Assembly (NCBI GenBank): GCA_003454835.1
Contig: DMTA01000121.1
Span: 1-15,625, forward strand
Direction: 5' to 3'
DNA: 15,625 nucleotides
Source of the DNA: Achromobacter sp.
GTDB lineage: Bacteria > Pseudomonadota > Gammaproteobacteria > Burkholderiales > Burkholderiaceae_B
A model generated the notes under the pieces. The model had not been told where the DNA came from. It was given only the letters and a program-made list of their open reading frames with translations, and ran no database searches. Position 1 is the first letter of the stretch; every line of letters starts with the position of its first letter. Positions 1 through 6,559 of this stretch are shown here, piece by piece. The translations under genes and the position numbers were made by a program.

Positions 1-1
1 G

Positions 2-847
2 GCTGCTGCGCTGCTGGTCGCTGCCTCTCCGGCTGCCGCAACCTCTGCCCCCGTCTCGCCCTCAGTCAACGTGGCCGCGTCAGCCGGCAGCGCCGCTGCA
101 CGGGTTGCGCCGCCCGACGCCGCAGCGGTCATCTACGCCATCCATCAAGTGGACAGCAAGGGCGAACCGTCCGCCAACGTCGCCAACGGCAGCATCGCCA
201 CCTACTGGTTCGGGCATGCGTTCGAACTGGAAGGCACGCCCTACTACACCGGCTTCATCTGGGAAACCGCGGAACGCTACGGCAAGCCGGGCGAGGACGA
301 CGTCGGCCCCATGACGACCGTGAATCTGGCCGAAGCCACCTTCATCCGCGAACCGGCAGCCCCGGACAGTCCCTGGAAATTCCGTGGGATGGAACCGACC
401 ATCGGCGAGTTCGGCGCGTACGAGAGGCCGCCGGAAGTGGACACGCAGCGCAAGCCGCTGGAATACCGCACGGCATCGGGCAAGTTGATGCTCGCAGTGC
501 CCACCGAAACCTTCGAGAACGGCATCACGATCAGCGGCTACACCTTGCTCGTCTTTACGCCCCCGGAAAAGCGCCAGGACGAAACGGGCAATGTGTGGGC
601 CTACGTGGGCAACGTGATCGCCGGCGAGGACAATGGCCCGGCCTGTGCGGATGGCGACGTCATGCCGTGTACGCGCAGCGAAGGCGAACTGGTCTTCAGC
701 GCCACCGCCACCGCCGACCTGCCGCGTGTGACGGTGCAGTTCACGGGCAACACGATCTCGGGTCCCGGCAAGACACGCAAGCTGGGCGCCGGCGACGCCG
801 TCATCTACGCCTTCGACGCCAAGCGCAAGCAATACGTCGCGCAATAG
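2..847 (+). CDS. Exported protein of unknown function, 5' end cut by window edge
   Basis: The frame is open from the first bases to a TAG at 845-847, giving 281 visible residues; a GTG at 71 is a possible start but unlikely to be the real one. Before it the frame encodes an Ala/Leu/Val-rich run (AAALLVAASPAAATSAP) that looks like the hydrophobic part and cleavage zone of a signal peptide, so the true start probably lies left of the window. The mature part is polar and rich in Thr, Gly and aromatic residues, with many short beta-prone stretches, and has a CADGDVMPC segment in its second half that could form a disulfide in the periplasm. No family is recognised and no catalytic motif stands out. 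It converges on the diguanylate cyclase gene with a 35-bp gap. A coding frame is likely; its function is unknown. Confidence 0.75.
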   Translation, partial: AAALLVAASPAAATSAPVSPSVNVAASAGSAAARVAPPDAAAVIYAIHQVDSKGEPSANVANGSIATYWFGHAFELEGTPYYTGFIWETAERYGKPGEDDVGPMTTVNLAEATFIREPAAPDSPWKFRGMEPTIGEFGAYERPPEVDTQRKPLEYRTASGKLMLAVPTETFENGITISGYTLLVFTPPEKRQDETGNVWAYVGNVIAGEDNGPACADGDVMPCTRSEGELVFSATATADLPRVTVQFTGNTISGPGKTRKLGAGDAVIYAFDAKRKQYVAQ

Positions 848-882
848 CACACACCACCGCCATGCCGAAGCAACGGGGCCGC

Positions 883-2049
883 TCAGGCCACCACGGCTTG
901 CACCTCTGACCCGGCGACCACCAGCCGATTGCCGCCCAGCGATTTGGCGCGGTAGAGCGCCTGGTCTGCAATGGCCAGCGCGTCCATGATGCTGGGCGTA
1001 TCGCCGTCGAAACGCGCGAGCCCGATGCTGACCGTTGCGTCAATGCCGATGTTGTCCATCCGATTCGACACGGTCACGGCAAAGCGCTCGGCCATCGCCT
1101 TGCCCAGCGTGTGTGCGCCCTTCGCATCGTCACCCCAGAGCAGCGCGGCGAATTCCTCGCCGCCGATGCGCGCAAGTATGGTGTCGTGGCCCAGCACCTC
1201 GCGCGCGGTTTCGGCGAAAGACTTGAGCACCTGATCGCCCGCCGCGTGTCCATAGCGGTCATTGACGGACTTGAAGTGATCCAGGTCGAACGCCAGCACC
1301 GACACCTCGCCGCGCCCTTCCTTGCCGTTCAGGATGCGCGCGCCCTGCTCGAAGAACCAGCGCCGATTGCCCAGGCGGGTCAAGTAGTCGGTCTGCGATT
1401 CGAGCAGCAACTGGCGGTGCGTTTCGTCGCGGATGAGCTTGAGCAGCGTCATCGGCAGCACCACGGAATACAGCACGCCCTCGTAGATGGTGAGCTTGCC
1501 GGCCAGCGCCAGGACGGGTTGCGAGGCGATCCAGGGCAGGATGAAGGCCCGGCTGGCATAAAGGGCGGTATGCACCCCCGCAACGGCCATGACGATGTAG
1601 CGTGAGCGCCGCGGCTTGAGCGCCTGGCATCGGTACACCTCCCAGGCCGTCAATCCACTGACCAGCGCAATTGGCACCGAGCTGACGTAGGTCCACATCA
1701 CGTCCAGCCAACGCACGCCCCCGATCATCCAGGTCAGCCCCATGCCGATCAGCACGCAGAGCGACGTGCGCACGTAGCCCCGTCCGCTCAATGCGGCGAC
1801 GCCGTTGAGCACGAGCAGATACCCGCCCAGGATGACGAGATTGCTGAGGGCCGCGCCGCTGACGCCGGGAAGGTCGCGACGATACAAGGCCGCCGCGCAG
1901 CCGAGGGCCAGCGTGGCAAAGCCTGAAGCCAGGATGCGTAATTCCTTGCTGCGTGTGGGGTTGGCCCGCTGTTCCCAGAACATGAGGCCGGCGCTGACTA
2001 GCAGTGTTCCGACTGCCAGCAGGTACAGAGTGAGAAGATCGACGTACAT
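883..2049 (-). CDS. Membrane-bound GGDEF diguanylate cyclase
   Basis: A 388-residue protein predicted to make cyclic di-GMP from two GTP at the inner membrane. The first ~205 residues form about six or seven hydrophobic helices (near 5-25, 38-55, 66-88, 95-112, 120-136, 152-170, 180-203), a sensor region I cannot assign to a named domain. The GGDEF domain covers about 215-380: DYLTRLGNRR (221-230) opens it, FDLDHFKSVND (254-264) carries a metal-binding Asp, YGHAAGD follows at 266-272, and the active-site loop is GGEEF (296-300), a functional variant. The positions where an RxxD inhibitory site would sit read GHDT, so product feedback at that site is not expected. ATG 2049 is chosen because the hydrophobic N-terminus begins there, although the ribosome binding site before it is weak. 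It appears to be a single-gene unit. Confidence 0.93.
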   Translation of the reverse strand: MYVDLLTLYLLAVGTLLVSAGLMFWEQRANPTRSKELRILASGFATLALGCAAALYRRDLPGVSGAALSNLVILGGYLLVLNGVAALSGRGYVRTSLCVLIGMGLTWMIGGVRWLDVMWTYVSSVPIALVSGLTAWEVYRCQALKPRRSRYIVMAVAGVHTALYASRAFILPWIASQPVLALAGKLTIYEGVLYSVVLPMTLLKLIRDETHRQLLLESQTDYLTRLGNRRWFFEQGARILNGKEGRGEVSVLAFDLDHFKSVNDRYGHAAGDQVLKSFAETAREVLGHDTILARIGGEEFAALLWGDDAKGAHTLGKAMAERFAVTVSNRMDNIGIDATVSIGLARFDGDTPSIMDALAIADQALYRAKSLGGNRLVVAGSEVQAVVA

Positions 2050-2101
2050 CTCGAAAGTCAGGAGATTTCGCCGAAAACGCGCGGCGGCTGCGGGATTTTA
2101 C

Positions 2102-2123
2102 GGTGAAAACGCGCCATTTCACC
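2102..2123. repeat. Inverted repeat upstream of the cyclase gene
   Basis: GGTGAAA (2102-2108) and TTTCACC (2117-2123) are perfect 7-bp arms around an 8-base spacer. TTTT follows on the plus strand and AAAA precedes it on the minus strand. It lies 53 bp upstream of the minus-strand cyclase start, inside the 244-bp gap between the cyclase and VOC genes. It could be an operator for the cyclase promoter or a weak terminator on the plus strand, but no plus-strand gene feeds into it. The rest of the gap shows only a short hairpin (TGTCC/GGACA, 2191-2204). Confidence 0.35.
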
Positions 2124-2293
2124 TTTTCCGGATGCGCTTTTGCGTCAGGCCGGGCGGCGCCCGAACGCGCACCATCCGGCCCCAAAAATTTGTCCCCGTG
2201 GACAGATCATTTGCTGATCCGGCCCCCACACCGATCAACGTCCAATCGCTGGAACTTGCGCGGGCATCAACCAGCGTGGGCCACGCCGCGCAA

Positions 2294-2773
2294 TCAACCC
2301 CGCCGCGCCGCCTCGATCGTCGCGATGTCGATCTTCTGCATCGTCATCATGGCCTCGAACGCACGCTTGGCCGCCGCCTGATCAAGGTCCGTGACCGCCG
2401 CCAGCAGCGCCCGCGGCGTGATCTGCCAAGACAGTCCCCATTTATCCTTGCACCAGCCGCAATCGCTCTCCTGGCCGCCATTGGACACGATCGCGTCCCA
2501 TAGCCGGTCGGTCTCGGCCTGATCGTCGGTGGCGACCTGAAAGGAAAACGATTCGTTGTGCTGAAAGGCGTCGCCGCCATTGAGCCCGACACAGGGGATG
2601 CCCATGACGGTGAAATCGACCATCAGGATGTCGCCCTGCTGGCCCGAGGGATAATCGCCGGGCGCGCGGTGGACTGTGCCCACCTTGCTGTCCGGAAACG
2701 TCTTTGCATAAAAGGTCGCCGCTTCCAGGGCGTCGCCGTCGTACCACAGGCAAACGGTGTTTTTGCTGGCCAT
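2294..2773 (-). CDS. VOC-superfamily PhnB-like protein (3-dmu-9_3-mt type)
   Basis: A 159-residue cytoplasmic protein of the glyoxalase/bleomycin-resistance fold, in the branch long labelled '3-demethylubiquinone-9 3-methyltransferase' although its members are not proven methyltransferases. Typical marks are the opening strand and helix (NTVCLWYDGDALEAATFY, 5-22), the TFPDSKVG segment, DILMVDFTVMGIPCVGLNGG (48-67), the FSFQV strand, a DRLWDAIVSNGG helix (89-100), and CGWCKDKWGLSWQITP (105-120), which is very characteristic of this branch. The C-terminus (AAKRAFEAMMTMQKIDIATIEAA) is also usual. The start at 2773 has an AAGGAG ribosome binding site 7 bp upstream. No neighbour shows what it binds; PhzF lies upstream on the same strand 122 bp away. 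The family is clear, the substrate unknown. Confidence 0.9.
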   Translation of the reverse strand: MASKNTVCLWYDGDALEAATFYAKTFPDSKVGTVHRAPGDYPSGQQGDILMVDFTVMGIPCVGLNGGDAFQHNESFSFQVATDDQAETDRLWDAIVSNGGQESDCGWCKDKWGLSWQITPRALLAAVTDLDQAAAKRAFEAMMTMQKIDIATIEAARRG

Positions 2774-2895
2774 CGTGCTTCTCCTTGGCAGGAAAGTGAT
2801 GCGCTCAAACTGTGCTGCAATGCGCGACGTTCAAGCATAGACCACGCTGCGGCCGCAGAAAACCGGGCGCGCATCGCGGTCATGCTGGCTCCGTT

Positions 2896-3774
2896 TCAAA
2901 CGGCAATGCGCCCGTCGATGCAGGTCACGGACTGCCCGCCCACGCGAATGGCGCCGCCCGCATCGAACGAGATGCTCAACCTGCCCGACCGCCCGACCAC
3001 GGCGCCCTGCGTGCTGAGATATTCCGTGCCGAACTGCGGCACCTGCCCAGCATCGCGGATGAACGCGGCCACCGAGCCGTTGCCGCTGCCGCACACCGGG
3101 TCTTCGTTAGCGCCCAGGCTGGGCGCGAAGGCCCGGACCTCGATGGCCGCTTCCGCGCCTTCGCCATAGGCGCCGTACACGACGATGCCCGCGGCATTGT
3201 TGCGCCGGTCGAAGTCGGCCATGCGCGCAAAGTCCGGCCCCAGCGTCAGCACCGCCTGCGCGCTGGGCAATTGCGCAATCGTCCACACCGGGCCCACGTT
3301 GACCAGCTTGGGCGCAGGATCGTGCAGCACCGCCGAGCCCAGAATCGCTTCCATTTCGTCGACCAGATCCGCGCCAAGCGCGGTCAGGCTGGGTTCAGGC
3401 AGCGTGAAGGCAATGAGCGGGCTGCCGCCGGGCGCGTCGGTAACCGACAGTTCAATCAGACCGGCCGCACATTCTTGCACCAGCCTGCCGTCACGTGCCG
3501 CGACGATGCCGGCTTCGAGCAGCGCATGAGCAGTACCCAGCGTGGGATGCCCCGCAAAGGGCAGCTCCGCCTGCGGCGTGAAGATGCGCACCAGGTAGTC
3601 GGCGCCGGGGTGGGTCGCCGGCAGCACGAAGGTGGTCTCCGACAGATTCGTCCAGTTGGCGATGCGCCGCATCTGCTCGTCCGACAATCCCTGCCCTTGC
3701 AGCACCACCGCGACGGGATTGCCGCGATAGGGTTCGCTCGTGAACACATCAACCTGCTTGAATGGCACGCTCAT
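2896..3774 (-). CDS. PhzF-family isomerase/epimerase
   Basis: A 292-residue member of the PhzF family (diaminopimelate epimerase-like fold), whose best-known member isomerises trans-2,3-dihydro-3-hydroxyanthranilate in phenazine synthesis. Most relatives sit outside phenazine clusters and have unknown substrates, and no other phz gene is present here. Family marks: the N-terminal QVDVFTSEPYRGNPVAVV (7-24), the proposed catalytic Glu in LSETTFVLP (Glu46), the FAGHPTLGTAHAL loop (from 73), and the second-half EDPVCGSGNG loop (224-233). Full length for the family. ATG 3774 is preceded by GGGAG at 6-7 bp spacing, directly after the TAA of proP, so it is probably the second gene of a proP-phzF transcript. 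A perfect 13-bp palindrome (CCGTTT-C-AAACGG, 2891-2903) overlaps its stop codon. Confidence 0.92.
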   Translation of the reverse strand: MSVPFKQVDVFTSEPYRGNPVAVVLQGQGLSDEQMRRIANWTNLSETTFVLPATHPGADYLVRIFTPQAELPFAGHPTLGTAHALLEAGIVAARDGRLVQECAAGLIELSVTDAPGGSPLIAFTLPEPSLTALGADLVDEMEAILGSAVLHDPAPKLVNVGPVWTIAQLPSAQAVLTLGPDFARMADFDRRNNAAGIVVYGAYGEGAEAAIEVRAFAPSLGANEDPVCGSGNGSVAAFIRDAGQVPQFGTEYLSTQGAVVGRSGRLSISFDAGGAIRVGGQSVTCIDGRIAV

Positions 3775-3785
3775 GTTCCGCTCCC

Positions 3786-5318
3786 TTATTCAATGTCCGG
3801 ATGCCTGTCGGCCAGCCGTTGGCGGCGCTCGCGCAGCGCCTCGAGTTTTTCCTCCAGCGCCGCGATCTCGGCATCGACGTCCTGCACGCTCTGCTCGATG
3901 TGCTCGTACGCCTGTTGCAACAGCACCTTGGCCTCCTTGCGGCTGGAGGCCGTGGGCGTTTCGCCGCGCAGCGGACGGTTGGCCGTTTCGGGCAAGAAGA
4001 ACGACGTGATCAGTCCAATGACCGACGCCACCATCAGGTAGTACGCGGGCATCATCAGGTTGTCGGTCTCTTCAACCAGCCACGCAGCGACCGTCGGCGT
4101 CAGGCCGGCAAAGATGATGGCCACGTTGAACGAACTGGCCAGCGCGCTGTAGCGGATGCGCGTGGGAAACAGCGCGGGCAGAGTAGACGCCATGATGCCG
4201 ATCAGGCAGTTCAGGAACACGGCGATCAGCAACAGCCCCAGAAAGATAAGCGCCGTGTTGTCACTGCCGATGAGATAGAACGACGGGATCGCCGCGACCA
4301 GCAGGCCCAGGCTGCCTGCAAGCAAGAACGGCTTGCGGCCGATCTTGTCGCTGATGAAACCCACCACGGGCTGTACGAACAGCATGCCCACCATGACGAC
4401 GACGATGATGAGCACGCCATGCCCTTCGGTGTAGCCCAGACTGCCCGACAGATACGTGGGCATGTAGGTCAGCAGCATGTAGTAGGTGACGTTGGTCACC
4501 AGCACCATGCCGATGCTGACCAGCAAGGCACGACGGTACTTGCTGAAGATCTCGCGGAACGACACCGACGGCTTTTCCTGCACGGCGTCGCGGTCTTCCT
4601 TTTCCATCCGTTCAAGTTGCTGCGTGAAGGCCGGCGTTTCCTCGGCCGCATGGCGCAAATACAGGCCCAACAGGCCCAGCGGTCCGGCCACGAAGAACGG
4701 AATTCGCCAGCCCCAGTCAAGGAACGTCTGCTCGCCCAGCATGGTCTGCAGCAGCACGACCATGCCCGCGCCAACGACGAATCCGGCGATCGAGCCGAAA
4801 TCCAGCCAGCTTCCCAGGAAGCCGCGCTGCCTGTCGGGCGCGTACTCGGCTACGAATACGGCCGCGCCGGTGTATTCGCCGCCCACGGAAAAGCCCTGCG
4901 CCAGTTTGCATGCCAGCAGCAGAATCGGCGCCCAGATGCCGATTGTGGCGTACGCGGGAATCAGGCCGATGCAGAACGTGCTGATGGCCATGATGATGAT
5001 GGTGAGCGACAACACTTTCTGTCGCCCGAAGCGGTCGCCCATGATGCCGAAGAACACGCCACCCAGCGGCCGCACGAGGAAAGGCACGGAAAACGTGCCC
5101 AACGCGGCGATCGTCTGAACGGCCGGCGAGGCATCGGGAAAGAACACCTTGCCCAGCGCGAAGGCAACAAAGCCGTAGACGCCGAAGTCAAACCATTCCA
5201 TCGCATTGCCAAGCGCTGCGGCTGTCACGGCCTTCTTGAGCTTGGTGTTGTCGATGACGGTGATGTCGCCGATCTCCAGCGGACGGATCTCTTGCGACGA
5301 CGAGGGGGTTTCTGCCAT
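3786..5318 (-). CDS. proP: ProP osmoprotectant/proton symporter (MFS, MHS family)
   Basis: A 510-residue inner-membrane transporter very close to E. coli ProP (about 500 residues), which imports proline, glycine betaine and similar osmolytes with protons when osmolarity rises. NAMEWFDFGVYGF (38-50) starts the first membrane helix; the MFS loop GDRFGRQK is at 94-101; CKLAQGFSVGGEYTGA, SWLDFGSIAGF and the second-half repeat SDKIGRKPF are family signatures. Twelve membrane segments fit. The C-terminal ~50 residues (459-510) form a charged heptad-patterned extension, matching the coiled coil that tunes osmotic activation in ProP. I take ATG 5318 rather than the in-frame start at 5429, because the extra 37 residues are unlike ProP and would run through the divergent promoter region. 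PhzF follows 11 bp downstream. Confidence 0.95.
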   Translation of the reverse strand: MAETPSSSQEIRPLEIGDITVIDNTKLKKAVTAAALGNAMEWFDFGVYGFVAFALGKVFFPDASPAVQTIAALGTFSVPFLVRPLGGVFFGIMGDRFGRQKVLSLTIIIMAISTFCIGLIPAYATIGIWAPILLLACKLAQGFSVGGEYTGAAVFVAEYAPDRQRGFLGSWLDFGSIAGFVVGAGMVVLLQTMLGEQTFLDWGWRIPFFVAGPLGLLGLYLRHAAEETPAFTQQLERMEKEDRDAVQEKPSVSFREIFSKYRRALLVSIGMVLVTNVTYYMLLTYMPTYLSGSLGYTEGHGVLIIVVVMVGMLFVQPVVGFISDKIGRKPFLLAGSLGLLVAAIPSFYLIGSDNTALIFLGLLLIAVFLNCLIGIMASTLPALFPTRIRYSALASSFNVAIIFAGLTPTVAAWLVEETDNLMMPAYYLMVASVIGLITSFFLPETANRPLRGETPTASSRKEAKVLLQQAYEHIEQSVQDVDAEIAALEEKLEALRERRQRLADRHPDIE

Positions 5319-5348
5319 GGTGCGACATCCATAAAACACGACATGCCG

Positions 5349-5377
5349 ATTATGGACCCGATTTTTGCCACGGTCAT
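5349..5377 (-). promoter_or_regulatory. Candidate sigma70 promoter for proP
   Basis: On the minus strand ATGACC (-35, 5377-5372) and CATAAT (-10, 5354-5349) are 17 bp apart, 31 bp upstream of the proP ATG, in the 133-bp region shared with the divergent MaoC-like gene. Spacing and the -10 match are good; the -35 matches 4 of 6. No promoter data support it. Confidence 0.45.
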
Positions 5378-5388
5378 CGCCCCTGGCA

Positions 5389-5418
5389 TTGCGGGAGTGG
5401 CGGGCGCGCGCCGATAAT
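5389..5418 (+). promoter_or_regulatory. Candidate promoter for the MaoC-like gene
   Basis: TTGCGG (5389-5394) and GATAAT (5413-5418) are 18 bp apart, 33 bp before ATG 5452. The match is moderate and the surroundings very GC-rich. Confidence 0.3.
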
Positions 5419-5451
5419 GCCCCACCCACCCGACGCTCGCCGGAGCCCCCA

Positions 5452-5910
5452 ATGACCGATACCCACCAGCCACCACTGATCTATCTTGAAGACCTGTCCG
5501 TCGGAGACGTCTTCGTCAGCAAGACCCACCCCCTGGACGCGGCGCAGATCATTGCCTTTGCCTCGCAGTTCGACCCGCAGCCCTTCCACCTGGATCCGGA
5601 CGCGGCGCGCGAAACGCTGTTCCAGGGCTTGGCGGCAAGCGGCTGGCATACGGCGGCGCTGACCATGAAGCTGCTGGTCGAAAGCTTTCCCGTGGCGCGC
5701 GGCGTCATCGGCGCCGGCGCCGAAGTAGTCTGGCCGCAGCCCACCCGCCCCGACGACGTGGTCAAGGTGACGAGCACGGTGCTGAGCATCACCCCGTCCC
5801 GCTCCAAGCCCGATCGCGCCATCGTGGTCGTGGAATCCGTCACGTCGAACCAGCGCGATGAAGCACTGCAGAAGCTGACCAGCAAGGTTGTTGTGTTCCG
5901 GCGGTCATAA
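5452..5910 (+). CDS. MaoC-like hot-dog dehydratase
   Basis: A 152-residue single hot-dog protein of the MaoC/(R)-enoyl-CoA hydratase group, which hydrates enoyl-CoA thioesters or dehydrates their products. The hydratase segment is IIAFASQFDPQPFHLDPDAA: Asp41 and His46 keep the catalytic Asp/His pair, but the usual Asn two residues after the Asp is Gln43. The helix-turn FQGLAASGWHTAALTMKLL (57-75) corresponds to the 'G-x-x-A-H-G' part of the fold, here with SGWHT. ATG 5452 has GGAG 7 bp upstream (CGGAGCCCCCA), so an upstream in-frame start at 5365 is rejected. It is divergent from proP and stands alone. The protein resembles those annotated simply as 'MaoC family dehydratase'; its substrate cannot be told. 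Confidence 0.9.
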   Translation: MTDTHQPPLIYLEDLSVGDVFVSKTHPLDAAQIIAFASQFDPQPFHLDPDAARETLFQGLAASGWHTAALTMKLLVESFPVARGVIGAGAEVVWPQPTRPDDVVKVTSTVLSITPSRSKPDRAIVVVESVTSNQRDEALQKLTSKVVVFRRS

Positions 5911-5957
5911 GCTGGTCATGGCCGGTCGTGTGCCGCCCATGAGCTGGCTGTGCGTTT

Positions 5958-5976
5958 GTCATGAACCGGTCATGAC
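5958..5976. repeat. Inverted repeat between convergent genes
   Basis: GTCATGA (5958-5964) and TCATGAC (5970-5976) are perfect 7-bp arms with a 5-base loop, in the 102-bp gap between the convergent MaoC-like and Rid genes. GGTCATG occurs again near 5915. No T-tract follows on either strand, so it is a weak terminator candidate. Confidence 0.4.
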
Positions 5977-6012
5977 TTCGCGCCAAGTCTGGTCGACGGC
6001 CAGCCGCCCTCT

Positions 6013-6417
6013 TTACGCCGCCGCGCCCTCCGGCAGTTTGGCGATGACCTTGATCTCGAACTGGAATCCATAGAGCCAGGTCACGCCCACCGCCGTGATG
6101 TTCGGAAACGGCGCCTCGCCCCAGAACTCGGGCACCACTTCCCACATGGTCTCGAACTGCGCTTGCGGATCGACCATGAACACGGTCACGTCGACCACAT
6201 CGTCGAACGACGCGCCCGCCGCGTGCAGGATGGCGTTCAGATTCTGGAATGCCAATCGCACCTGCTGACGCAGATCGGGCTCGGGCGAACCGTCGTCGCG
6301 GCTGCCGACCTGGCCGGACACGAATAGAAAGCCGTTGGAACGCACGGCCGGCGAGTAACGGTTGCGCTCATAGAGCGCGTGGCGATTTGGCGGAAAAACG
6401 ACGTCGCGGTTGTTCAT
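6013..6417 (-). CDS. Rid-family (YjgF/YER057c/UK114) protein without the RidA arginine
   Basis: A 134-residue trimeric-type Rid protein. RidA members hydrolyse reactive enamines/imines made by PLP enzymes; other subfamilies act elsewhere or are uncharacterised. The fold is clear: YSPAVRSNGFLFVSGQVG (21-38), QQVRLAFQNLNAILHAAGASFDDVVDVTVFM (51-81), EAPFPNITAVGV (101-112) and the last strand FEIKVIAKLP. In E. coli RidA the segment corresponding to PFPNITAV is YPARSCV, whose Arg holds the substrate carboxylate; here that position is Ile107, so classical RidA deaminase activity is doubtful. ATG 6417 has TTGGAGAG 6-7 bp upstream; the frame stays open to 6735 but that would overlap the LysR gene and adds non-homologous sequence. 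It is divergent from a LysR regulator, a likely control pair. Confidence 0.9.
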   Translation of the reverse strand: MNNRDVVFPPNRHALYERNRYSPAVRSNGFLFVSGQVGSRDDGSPEPDLRQQVRLAFQNLNAILHAAGASFDDVVDVTVFMVDPQAQFETMWEVVPEFWGEAPFPNITAVGVTWLYGFQFEIKVIAKLPEGAAA

Positions 6418-6518
6418 GGGACTCTCCAAGTGATCGGGCTTCTGACCGCCCGCGTTGACATAGGCAAACTGTAAAAGCGCGCGCCACGCGGATAAACGGC
6501 CAACCTCATCCATCACTA

Positions 6519-6533
6519 TTTGTAGAATCCAAA
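6519..6533. promoter_or_regulatory. Candidate LysR-type binding box
   Basis: TTTG (6519-6522) and CAAA (6530-6533) form a perfect dyad around 7 bases and contain a T-N11-A, the usual core of LysR-family sites. It lies 26 bp before the LysR ATG and about 100 bp from the Rid gene start, in their shared 142-bp region. The flanking ATT and AAT partly extend the symmetry. Assigning it to this regulator is inference. Confidence 0.4.
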
Positions 6534-6559
6534 CAATCTCCCTATCCACCGGAGCACTT

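Noticed and set aside
80..850. A 256-codon minus-strand frame opposite the first gene
   Set aside because: It is Arg/Val/Gly/His-rich without hydrophobic core pattern; the plus-strand frame has a signal peptide and balanced composition. Since the plus-strand protein is unknown, this is slightly less certain than the other shadows.
2891..2903. CCGTTT-C-AAACGG palindrome as a terminator after phzF
   Set aside because: The stem overlaps the stop codon, the loop would be too small unless pairs open, and no T-tract follows.
2896..3774. Phenazine biosynthesis cluster
   Set aside because: Only a PhzF-family protein is present; no other phenazine genes occur in the window, and most PhzF relatives are unrelated to phenazines.
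3762..5417. A 551-codon open frame on the plus strand opposite proP and the phzF start
   Set aside because: It is rich in His, Gln, Arg and Asp with no domain, and lies antisense to a clearly recognised ProP. Such long antisense frames are common in high-GC DNA.
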